A stretch of 64,000 bases of DNA, taken from Bugulina stolonifera. Taxonomy: Eukaryota; Bryozoa; Gymnolaemata; Cheilostomatida; Bugulidae. The notes beneath the pieces were generated by a model, which did no database searches, had not been told where the DNA came from, and saw only the letters and a list, made by a program, of their open reading frames with translations. Position numbers and translations under genes: made by a program. Location of the stretch: contig OW285187.1 of NCBI GenBank assembly GCA_935421135.1, forward strand, positions 5,952,001 to 6,016,000, read 5' to 3'. Shown here piece by piece: positions 14,101 to 26,100 of the stretch. Each line of letters opens with the position of its first letter. Position 1 is the stretch's first letter.

Positions 14101-17100
14101 ATTGTTCCCTTAAAAATCTAGCTGCCAATGTTTACAGAGTTGGAATATAAGGAGATGAAAGTTTGACACATCAACAAAGCTAATATTTTCTGTAAATTTG
14201 CCTTCTCTCATATGAGTGTATTGTCAATAGGTGGAGTTTACTTAGTGGCGTATCAGTTACATGGGAGAGCACTAGAATATACCTTCCCAGCCAGCACAGG
14301 TCTCTCCTACCGCCCCGACTTTGTACACCCACAATCATGATATGGCTAGTATAGCCTCAATTACATATATGTCACGGATGGCATGAATATACGTAGTCCT
14401 CACGATGAAAAAGGTATAGCAAGTTTTTCAGCAATGGAAATAGCATGACGACAACAGAAAGTAATGTAGACCAATGGCGCCATAGAAAGCTAAGCATTAC
14501 CTTATGCAAATATAAAACACAGGCTGATATTCAAACGTTATTGATCTGGGCATGGAAAATGTAAGCTAGCCTTATCTAAATGTTAATGAAACCAAAATAC
14601 ACACACAGTTATTATAATATAATACTAAACATATGGCCAATCGACCCTATTTATATATAACCAAGCTTTTGATTTAAAAACGCAAATCAATGTTTCCCAT
14701 TTCACTTCTATAAAAAAATTTTCAAATTCTCGATACAAATAGAAATGATATATCCAAAAGAATATAAAATTGTGTAAATGAGAGAATGCTATATAATACG
14801 AATCTGAATTCATTTGAACAACGACAACAGAGGTGAACATAATCACTTGTTGAAAGTTAATCAGAGATACAAATAATTATTTTTAATATTATACATGAAG
14901 ATGATGACACTTGAGAATCGTCAGCGAGTTAGATGCAGTTACGACAGCAATGTACACACACTATCTGCGTTATTAACGGTCCAGTGTGTGGACAAGGTAG
15001 CGATTAAGATCAAATAATAAACAATATTATATTTACTTCTCCAACAAAACTGTGTCAAAGTAAATGTAACCAGACTTGTGTTTACTCATGATAATACAAG
15101 GTAGATTTTTATAAATAAAATAATATTTGCATCTGCAACTGAATTTATGAGGAAATAATAATGTATGTTATCAATCGTAAAAATTAAACATTTGTATATC
15201 CTAGTGAATATTTGCTTATACAGAAGAGACTGTATAAATCATTCCAATTCAATATTGATATCAAGAATTATTGAAAATACTATAGCATCTAGAGTAATAA
15301 CAATTATATACAACAATATATACGTGTGTATAACAAATTTTACTCCTGTATTGACACACAATAAATATCCTAAATTTAATAAACGGACGGACGCACATCA
15401 ATAATGTTTACCTCTTCATATAAATTAACAATAGAGTACCATTTTGTTTTGCATTTGAAAACATACCCGGAATAAATGAAAAATGCACCAAAACTTCATG
15501 TAATTATTTTAAGGTGAACACTCTAAAGTTCAATAGTGAAGTATGTTTATCTATATATTTATTATACCTATGAAGTACACGTATACTGAAATTAAGTATA
15601 ATGAAATTAAAATTAAAATCGACTGCTACTGATGAAATTTCACATCACACCATTATAAATAGCCTACATTAAATGTATTTATTCAACATTCATGGTCAAA
15701 ATGGACTATATAACCTAACTAATTAATAAGACTGGCTGGCTTACAGTAATTAACTGCCAACAGATATCTAATGCCATATTATATAATACGTAATGGATGC
15801 TTATATCTATATCAATAGTAAATACTCGAATTTTAACTTTCCTTCAGTTATAAATCCATAGAACTATTTGACTACTTTACATGAGATTGTGTAGAAATTA
15901 CAGCAGTAAAGGCCAGTGAATACCAGGCAGGTAACAAACTGTCCAGGAAGGTTTCATCCTGAAAGTTTTTATTCCAATGACTGTTAATGCAAATGCCTAA
16001 GTTTTTTAAAACGTGATCTTTGAGTGATTTTTCTGGGGGGGGGGGGGGGGGGGGGAAATGGTAGTTTTTTCTGGTCCTAGCTGATTCTTAAAACGAAAAA
16101 TTTTTTATTACCTGTGTCATTTCCTGTCGAGTGTGCAATGGACTCAATCATGGTTATATTGATACTCATACTTGGTTTTGTTTTTAGTGACTTTAATTTG
16201 GATAAATAGACACTAGATGCTAGCTGAAGTGATATAATATTATAAAATATAGGCCTACATATTGCAATGTGTGTGTTTTTGAAACAATATTCCCAAATGG
16301 ACTTTGTGTAGAAAATTTTATTTGTTTATAGATGGATAGTAAGAGAAATCATTAGTGGTTAATGAAGGTGATGTAGGTTAGGGTTGAGGTTAGGAGGGTT
16401 TCATATTATACATGTACGTGTATATACTGTAAATGTAGCGTCTTTACAAGGTGCATAGGCTTATTAGAATAGATCATCTCGGATGATCATCAAGTGAAGA
16501 GCTCTAAAGAGTGAATCTAGTACAACTCAGCAAACCAAATGTAAACATAGCACTTGATTCCTCCCCTAATATCTCTCAACTCGGCTCTTGTATTAGCATA
16601 TATATATTGTACCTTTCACCTCATCCTTATATTAGCATATATAATATATAAACCTCCCACCTCTCCCTGATATTTCCATGTGCATTAGAATACTATATTG
16701 ACATGTCGAGTACAGCAAATGATTTTGCAAAAACTACGATTTTGAAAAATCCAAATGCTTATTTGGTAAAAAAAAACCTGTAGGCCTATATTGTTATGCA
16801 AGCTAATAGCTTTTTGATGCCCCATGATTGCTCTTTTTCACTGTATTGAGGTTTTTGGAGTTATGAAACCATTATAGTATTTTAATTCTTTTGTTACTCT
16901 TCTTCGGTGCAAATTTGTGCTAGTGTTACTATTGGTGGCTTTTTTCTTGGACGACGGACTCCCTGACTAAATTAAACAAGGAGCATCATAAAACAAAGAT
17001 TATTATGGCTCTGATTAAAATTGTATTGGTACCATTAGAATAACACTCTGTCCTCAATACTCTGCTCTGTTTACTTTACTATACCTAATTAGTTAACAAC

Positions 17101-20100
17101 ATCCAAGGGAAATCTCAGCATCTAAATATAAACACACAAAGTAATTGTATCTAGCCAGCAGCAAAGATTGTAATCATTTGTCTTAGCAGTTTAATTACTT
17201 GGAATAGTGTCATTGGTTACAGTAATATGTCATAACCTCAAACTATATTATTCATATTATATCAAGGCCTAGCATAGTATATTATCACATAATATAATAA
17301 TTGATTTAATAACATAATATAATATAAGATGATAATATAATAATATAAGATAATAATTATGGTGCTCGTCCTAGATACATCTTACACATGTATATTCCAT
17401 AGTATTACATTTACCGCTATAAATGTAGACATACATATTTAAGTTCATCAAGTGTGTTATGCTTCTCAAAACACTATTATGAATATATTATTTATAAATT
17501 ATTTCATATTTTACATTAGTAAGAGTAAGAGTAAGACTGCATGTCAGACAGCAAGTCAAAAATTCAAAGTTGTCATGATTTCATAAGGATATTGAATGAC
17601 AAGCATTTGAAATTCATTGTTAAAATTTGGTAAATAATTCATAAAAACTAACAAAAATTCTTTCAAAACAAAATTTTACTATTGATGCAGACTTATAGCT
17701 GTCAATATTTTATTGACAAGAATTACAAGTCAATATTATCGCAATAGGCCAATGGCAAACATGTTTTACTTTATAATATCTTATGTATATTTATTAGAAT
17801 GTGAAAAAAATTATTATATTAGTGTTTTATTTGTCATATCAATAAATTATTCAGTGAAGTCTTGTTATTTTGTATACATTTTGATCCGTTTCTTATATAT
17901 TTGACAGTCTACTTAATTTTCTATAAATATTTTATTATAAAAGCATTTGTAGCTGAGTGACAGATTGTATGCGTGACATTTTACAGTATTTTACCCAATT
18001 TATTTGCATTATAGATCATCAACATCATGTATCAGAAACATGATGTTCTTGTTATGCACCCACATGCATATAATATTATAACAATTACTACACGTATGCA
18101 GGTTAATAATATTCTGATAATGTAGCTGAGATCAAATTTGAATACTTGCTAGGGCTAATTAAGTAACATTGTGTATTTAGAACATTCTCTTAGCCAATGT
18201 TATTAGTATTTTCCCCAGATTTATTTAATAAATTGTTTGATGATCATATAATATTATATATATACATGTATGACTGTTATAATATTATAGTATTATAATT
18301 AATGTTTAACATTATAGTCAAAATTTTTACCAAATTAAACACGTTTGAGTTGTCTATTTACAATGCTAAGAGTGACTTGGGGGCGGCTGAAGAGGAGGGT
18401 GTAAAATAATTTTGAAAAATTTTCTTCTGAATGACATCCAGAATCTGTGAAACATAATGATGTTTCAATATGTTCAACACACAAAGTGTGTCTGCATGCT
18501 CTAAATGGGCAAAAGTGTACATTTTAGACTCCGACAATGGCCCATTACAAAGAGACTCCTTATAATGATGATGCATTTCCTTCTGTCTTAAACAGATGAT
18601 TCAACATTAATTCAACCATAAAAGAGAGATACTGTTGCAGTTTTCTATCATATTGATGTCTTAATTTACTAACCTTGACTTTAAGATGCTCATCCTGAAG
18701 AGGTAAAAGTTCATCTACCTCTCTCTGTAGGCTCAACAGCTCCGACTCCAACTGTCCTACCTGTATATTAATAATCCACTGAGAGTTTAAAACACACCAA
18801 CTTAAATAAGAACATATCAAAATAAAATGCTCCACGTCAAACAATGGGTAACATGGTGATCATTATTATTATCCTAGATTGTTGGACATCATTTAAGCAC
18901 TAAAACACTGAAAAAATTATTCATTGATTGTTGCATTGAAATATGCAATGACTATGGTAATAATACTATTATTGTAATATGTTAACAGTAATGCACAGGT
19001 ATGTATACGTGTACGTGTACAGAAACCAATTCAATTGTAATAGAGTAACACAGTAATAAAATTATCATACTAAAACGCTTGTGTGTATTATAACATTATT
19101 TATTAATAATGATAATAATAATAATTATTATTATTTACTATAATATTATTTACTAATAATAATTATGATATGTAATATATGTATGCACATGTATGTACAT
19201 GTATATGATTGTGAGCTTCAATACAGCACAGCATGATAACTGTTAGTACATCTAATATATTGGAGTCGTTCTCCCAGATTAAAGAGAACAACTCCAAAAC
19301 ATGAAGTATCATGAATATAACCTTAGAAGTACTAATAACAGTAGCTATTCCATTTCTTTTAACAGCACCAAGAGTTGTAGCAATCCAGCGATTCGATGAT
19401 TTCAATGTAATTCACTAAGTCAAAATAAAATGATATTATCACTGTATGTATGTAGATAGACTGCAGGGTAATTACAGAGTATATATTTCAAGTTATAAGT
19501 CAGGGTAAACCAATTACTAAGAGTGACTGACCTTGTTTTGTGCCGAGTCACGCTCCTGTGTTAGCTCTTTAACTCTGTGTGAATGACCTTCCCGTGACCT
19601 TAGCGTGGTACCATGGATAGCATCTAGCACATCCGTAGCTCTCTGAGTGATATTCAGAGAGGACAAAATGTCAGTCTACAAAAATACAAGTCTGTAAAAT
19701 CCAAGCTAATATATGATGTTTAGATCCTCGTGAAGAGTGTTCCAAATACAATTACAGTAATAAAAACACTCTTATTCCACAACATCAGTCATGGCAGTAG
19801 TGTGCTCTATTCCTTTGTCTATGGATACATAATACATATACACTAGTATGACGTAACACATATATACTTAAAGTATTTTTATATTGCACAAATAAATCAC
19901 TATAAGATTGCTATACACAAGTAATATACATCATGAATATGTATGTATATTATGTACGTATATATAAGTACAGTGTGTACATGTATATACATATAATTAT
20001 GTAAGTACGGTACATACATGTAATATGTAAGTACAGTATGTCCATATATGTAAGTACAGTATGTACATACATTGTATATGTAAGTACAGTATGTACATAT

Positions 20101-23100
20101 ATGTAAGTACAGTATGTACATACATTGTATATGTAAGTACAGTATGTACATATATGTAAGTACAGTATGTACATATACATGTATGCCATGTTATAATTTC
20201 TACCTTGGCAGGAGTTATTCTCTCTTCACCATCTTCATTGTCAGATAATATTTCAGCCCTTAAAAAAGCAAAAACTCAAATCAATTAGATTACATTGTAC
20301 TATATTATATGTACAGTACATGCACCGGTACATATCTACCTATTACTACATTTTTATAAGAAGAAAACATGTAATTATTATAATGTATTCAATTTTGTAT
20401 GACTGTATAATCTAACTCTGAAGAGTGAAAACCATTTTTATAATACTAGCCAAAAGGAAATCTATTCATACAATATAGAATTGAGATGGACTAAATCACC
20501 CAGCTCTACCCTTATATACTAACACATATAATATGTACATGTATATACACTATGTATGTACATAAATATACTTACATTGTATGCCCTTGTTTCAGTGAGT
20601 TCATCATTGTCAGGGCTCTATCTCTCTCCTCATTGGCCAGTTTTAGCCGACCCATCATGGCCCTGTCCCTCTGCTTTTGCTTGTCATAAATCTCTTGTAT
20701 CAGTGCTACATTAATTAAGCATAGGATAGTGTATTACAGTAATAAATAATACATAGCATAGTGTATTACAGTAATAAGTAATGCATTAGAATGATAGTGT
20801 ATTACAGTAATAAGCAATCCATAGGATAGTGTATTACAGTAATAAGTAATACATTAGATAGTGTATTACAGCAATAAGTAATACATAGGATAGTGTATGA
20901 CAGCAATAAGTAATTCATAGGGGTAAAAAAATGATGCACACGGTTGTGTGTTGCATTAATGTGATATAATTCTAGCATAATATACCATTGGGTTTGAGAG
21001 AAAAAGAACTACATGTATTTTAAGACAAATCATTGCATAACATCATAATCAGTGGAGATTGTGCCCTATTTTGGAATTGTTGCCCCTTGACCTTGACTAT
21101 GCAATGAGAACACAACTCCCAAATACTCACCCAAACGAATACAATAGTCTGGTGAGACACCAATTTATTATAAGCTACATTTATTTGGTGTAGATTGTTA
21201 GTAGGTGCTGTACATGAGTAACCAAACAAATAGAACTAGATACTGGTTCATAAGGATTATGGGATGTGTGACAGAAACCTTATACTTGGGACAACAACCA
21301 CAGTGGACAAGATGAGAGTTGTGTGAACCAAGGAGTAAGAAGAGAAGGAAGCTCGTCCATGAAAACCTGTGTATATGTTACAATGGGCTTCCAGTGTTCG
21401 ATGTGCGCCTCGGGTACTTGGTAAAGTCAGAAGAAAAGATGATGAACATTTGTAAAAAAGTAAAATTCACACATCAACTAAAATTAAAATATAATCAATG
21501 TCAATAATTGGTAACACTCTAATGAACAGGCTGACTATATACACACTACATATTTTAATGGGATACGATAGATATCGGCAAGTAAGTTCACCAGATTTGA
21601 AGAAAATTGCGTATCTCAACATAAATGACACGTTTTGCAAATACCAACATGCTCAACAAATTAAGCAAAAATAATCCTGATAGATTTAAAATTGCTGCAA
21701 TTGGTTAAGTTGAAATACAAATTTAAACTTTGCTCCTTCATAATAAAAAAAATGTACAAACGCCGAAATCGTGGTTAAAACGGGCAAATTTGTGGAACAC
21801 GTTTCTCTAACATCAGGACTCCATCTACTTGATTTGATTTATGGTGTATAGTTCAGATACCATTTTAGTTGGTAGGCTAGTTTGTGGGCCCTACAACATG
21901 CCCACACTAAATGAAAATACTGCTCAAACTATAGGCTATGTCAATAAACAATAATTTTTATCTCTCCATAGAAATGATTTTGATATGATGCTATAGCTGT
22001 GACGTAATAAGCGCCAGAGCCGTGCACATGTGCATTGCTTTTATACCTGTATAGCTATGAAGAAGCGCATCACGATTCCATGCACGATTCAACGGAGTTG
22101 TCTACTCGCATAATGCCAGCGACTCATGTGCTCATATTTTTAAACCGAGGAGCACATTGAACACAAAATTTTCATGGACGAGCCTCCTTCTCTCTCTTAC
22201 TCCTTGTGTGAACGAAGTCTACCTTACATAGACTTTGGAATTGAGTACAAAGATTGACATCAGTTGGGAGCCGGCTTACATGCTGACTGATAGTTTGAAG
22301 ACAGTTCGACTTTTCTGCCATAATATTAGTACATGGATCAGATAATACCTAAAGGCCACAGGCTGTGGCCCAATTCTTTCTCTTATAATCTAAATTCAGC
22401 TATCACACTCCATTCTCTATTATCAGTTTTCTGACTCACCTGAAACTTTAGAAGAACTCTTCTCCTCATTGGCTGCCTCTCTAAGCTCCGCCTCCACCCG
22501 GAGTCTGTTACATTCTGTAAGTTGCTCTGTCAACTCATCGGATATCTAGATATAGTATCAATTACTTTTTACTAATCAAATAAAAGACACCCACTATTCA
22601 ATGACAGTGTGAGCAATGATGCAAACACAACAAAATACCAACTTTAACTATATTCACTACCAAATATTTCGGCGTTAAGTGCGGAAGGAGAGGAAATTGA
22701 GATAGCCTTGTGTTTTTGGAGAAAGTTTCAATTTGTTGAGCGATAACCAGCAGCTTTGTCTCAACCAATTACTGCTAGGTTTTAGAATCTCATTTCCTGT
22801 TCCAGTGGGCGCTGATTGGCCTCTAGGAAGGAAGTGGATTCATTTAACCAACACTGTTCGTTTACTCACACTGATTCGTCAGGGATACTATGAAAATTCT
22901 TTACTGTTGGTCCCAAGCTTGCAGTGTAACAAGTATAAGTTTTGGTATTTCAGTGAGGCTTTGTTCTATAGTTAATTGTAGACTGTGCTACAGTGTAATC
23001 ACTGACTAGTGTACAAGCTATAGCTGTCAGTAGTGATAGTCAGATAGACCTACTTTTCTGTTCTGGTCCTTGAGTAGATCTATTTCATGTATAAGTCTAG

Positions 23101-26100
23101 CAATCTGCCTCTCCTTGCTCTCTGAACTCAACATGCTGGCTGCCTTTATAACATTCACATCACCTGGCTGCTGCATACCTGTAGTAGCACAAGTGCACGA
23201 CTGGATTAGTAACTAAATAGCTCAGCAACAGTAAACATACAATTTCTCTAGTTTGTATAATTGCTTTACTATTGCCAACTGAAAACCTAAATTTATGCAA
23301 ACATAAATACAACCCTAAAGTTAGAAGAACTGCCAGGCTTTGATATGAGCTAACAAAAAATTATTTAAAAAAACGTAAATAGTATAATTATATATATATA
23401 TAATTATAATCTTACTCTGATAACAAATATATAATTCTATAATATTACAACAGTGTTATATTATATACATGTAATGTAGTATTATATCGAGCCTTACCAG
23501 AACGAAATAACTTTGACAATGATATTATAAAGGGCTATGTTGTGTATTATAAAACAGAAATATACAAGATTCCAATAATGAGGGACGGATCCATATTTTA
23601 AGAAGTCCCCCGATATGAAACCAATTATTGTAAATGTACTAGAAATCAACTAGTAACCAGTAGGATGGCCATAAACTATTTCTGGCCCAATCATAAAAGG
23701 CTTCACTATGGTTCAATTGTAAAATATCATTATTCCCATCGCGCTACATTTTCAGAAATTTTCTAAAAAGTATTCACCACTGCTTTCCACAACAAACTAT
23801 TTTAACTTTGCAAGACTAAACATACTACAAGCAGGTGTGATAAAATCCATTCAGTTGCTTTGTTTATATTACAACCTGATTACGTATCTTTCAATTTCTA
23901 AACAGTTGAACGAACTAAAATTAAGCAAAATTCAAACAATACTAATAATTGACCATATTTTCATTACAATAGTAAACACATTTTACATAATAGCTGATAT
24001 AATGAGGTATTATAGTACCCAGGTATATAGATCAATAACCAATGAATGAGGTTAATAAAACTGTACAGTGTTACTCAAGTTAGGGTTTAGTTCTACATAT
24101 TGTGATCATCAATTTCAACTCATTAAGTTGAATGATCTTATTGCTATTATCTATAACTGCACTTACGTGGCCTGTTTAATCAAGTAGTGCAGATACAACT
24201 TCTAATATAGAGTGTTACTCAATATCTAGCACAATTTGGAATTGTCCGCCCATAATTTCCTCTAGTTATACTGTGTGGTAATTTTATAAAATATTTAAAC
24301 TATCAGTAATTTAGTTAGTCGTTACACATCTATAGTGTATAACCAGTAAAATACATGCATACCAAATGGGTTTCTGGTTTGTTTTCGTCATTAGCAAATA
24401 AATGAGCAGAATGATAAAATTATGTAATTGAAACAGTACAGTGATCATCAAAGATGTAGTAAGGGCAAGTTATTGGGTATCGTCACATGTATCTCATAGT
24501 CTAAACATGACTGTAGTCTATTACATGTAAGGAATGGTTTCATCAATCAAACCATTGCTAGCACAGGAAATACTTATATGAGTGAGTGACTAACCTTGCT
24601 GTTGAGGGTTGACAGCTGATCCATTGACCTCTGCACCGTTGTTCTGTGTGTTGTTCATATGTGGCCAGTATGAAGACATCATTGGCTGGAATGGAGCGCC
24701 AGCAGGACCGGGTGTCGCTGAAGCAGGGTTTGGGGTAGAATGGTGTGTGAATGGGGACGGAAACATAAACCCAGGAGGCCACCCAAACATACCTGGTAAT
24801 ATAAGAACAAGGTGCTCAACCATTATTATATTATACCACTTGATGCAAATAAATCTAATTATTTGTGGAGTTGTCATACCATACATGTATCAGAAACCAA
24901 GAACAGACAAATCCAAATTTGCTTGTTATTAACATAAAACATTGCATTGGTGTACATATTAGATCTCCATGCATGCACGTTGTACGTATAATTATCTCAT
25001 ACTGTATATTCACTACACTAATATGATAATATGTTATAATAGTGTAACCCACTAGAGCCAATCTACAGGCAATAACAAGTAATAGTAATATCCCACCAAT
25101 TAGTCACAATGTAATAACTGCCCTAATCAGCGAAGTATTCATGTCTTTAATCGGCTAGTATAAAGTTGCTTGAAGGTGTCTTAGCAATGAAATTGTAGAA
25201 ATGATCTTTAGAAAGGGAAGCCAACTCCCAGTTTATGCATATACTAACCAGGTTGTGTATAGAATGATGGGTGCATACTACCACCAGGGTATGTATGATT
25301 ATGTTTATACTCCTTTCTGACTGACTCATCATCTGAAACAGCACTCAGTTCTTCATCACTTGAAAGTCCTTTCTTCTTCTTATGCTTCCTGTGAGAGTAT
25401 AAACAGTACTATCACATAATAATATTCCAAGGAATTAAATGTAAGAGTTACCAACCATATACACATATTGTAAGTAAAAAACTATGGTTGTTAATGTTTT
25501 GTGATTACTTGTAAGTTATACAGTCATAATCCAACATTATAATTATCAAAATAGCAAAGAAAGTTGCAAGTAAGCCTAAGAGTATGATTGATTACCTATA
25601 GTCTTACACCATACATCAATCACACTAACAATGGCACAAAGTGAACCATTAAGACTAACCTCCTACTGGACCGAGGTGTCCCGTACATTGCATACATTCT
25701 CTCCTTAGAAGCACGAGGTAGTCGGTCATGCAGCTCCTCATTCACTGCTGGATTGCTATACATATCTACCAGCTTCGTCTCCATCAGTTTCTTCTCCAAA
25801 TTCTTCCTCAATTCTCTTTCCCTCTCTATTATTAACTCTCTACATAATAAATTAGAAATGGGTAGAATATTAAAAAGAATTCAGTGAAGTGATATAATGA
25901 AGTTCTTCATTATATCACTTCACTGAATTGCATATTGTAAGGTATTTCTAAATACCTTACAATATGCGACAAGTGTACACATATTGCAGATTATAATACA
26001 TAAAGCTACATGACTACACGTAACATATTAGGATATTACACATGTTCTGCAATGTCGGTGTTCAAGCACGACTAATGCTCAGTGTTGTAAAAATAATAAA

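Larger units (their letters stand above)
9128..18673 (-). other. 9.5-kb intron 10 of the MIPOL1-like gene
   Basis: This is the largest intron in the gene (the others are mostly 0.3-2 kb). I see no exon of a nested gene in either strand. It holds a palindromic CAGTAATACAGTATTA-type microsatellite (about 9890-9996), a G21 run (16035-16055), AT-rich simple sequence near 17280-17360 and 18225-18300, and otherwise unrecognised AT-rich DNA. Confidence 0.6.

Noticed and set aside
19900..20189. Tyr/Cys/His-rich open frames on the minus strand
   Set aside because: They translate the ATGTAAGTACAGTATGTACAT minisatellite in two frames.
22680..22820. Weak inverted similarity (GGAGAGGAAATTGAGAT against a downstream complement)
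   Set aside because: Too imperfect and without target duplications to call a transposon.
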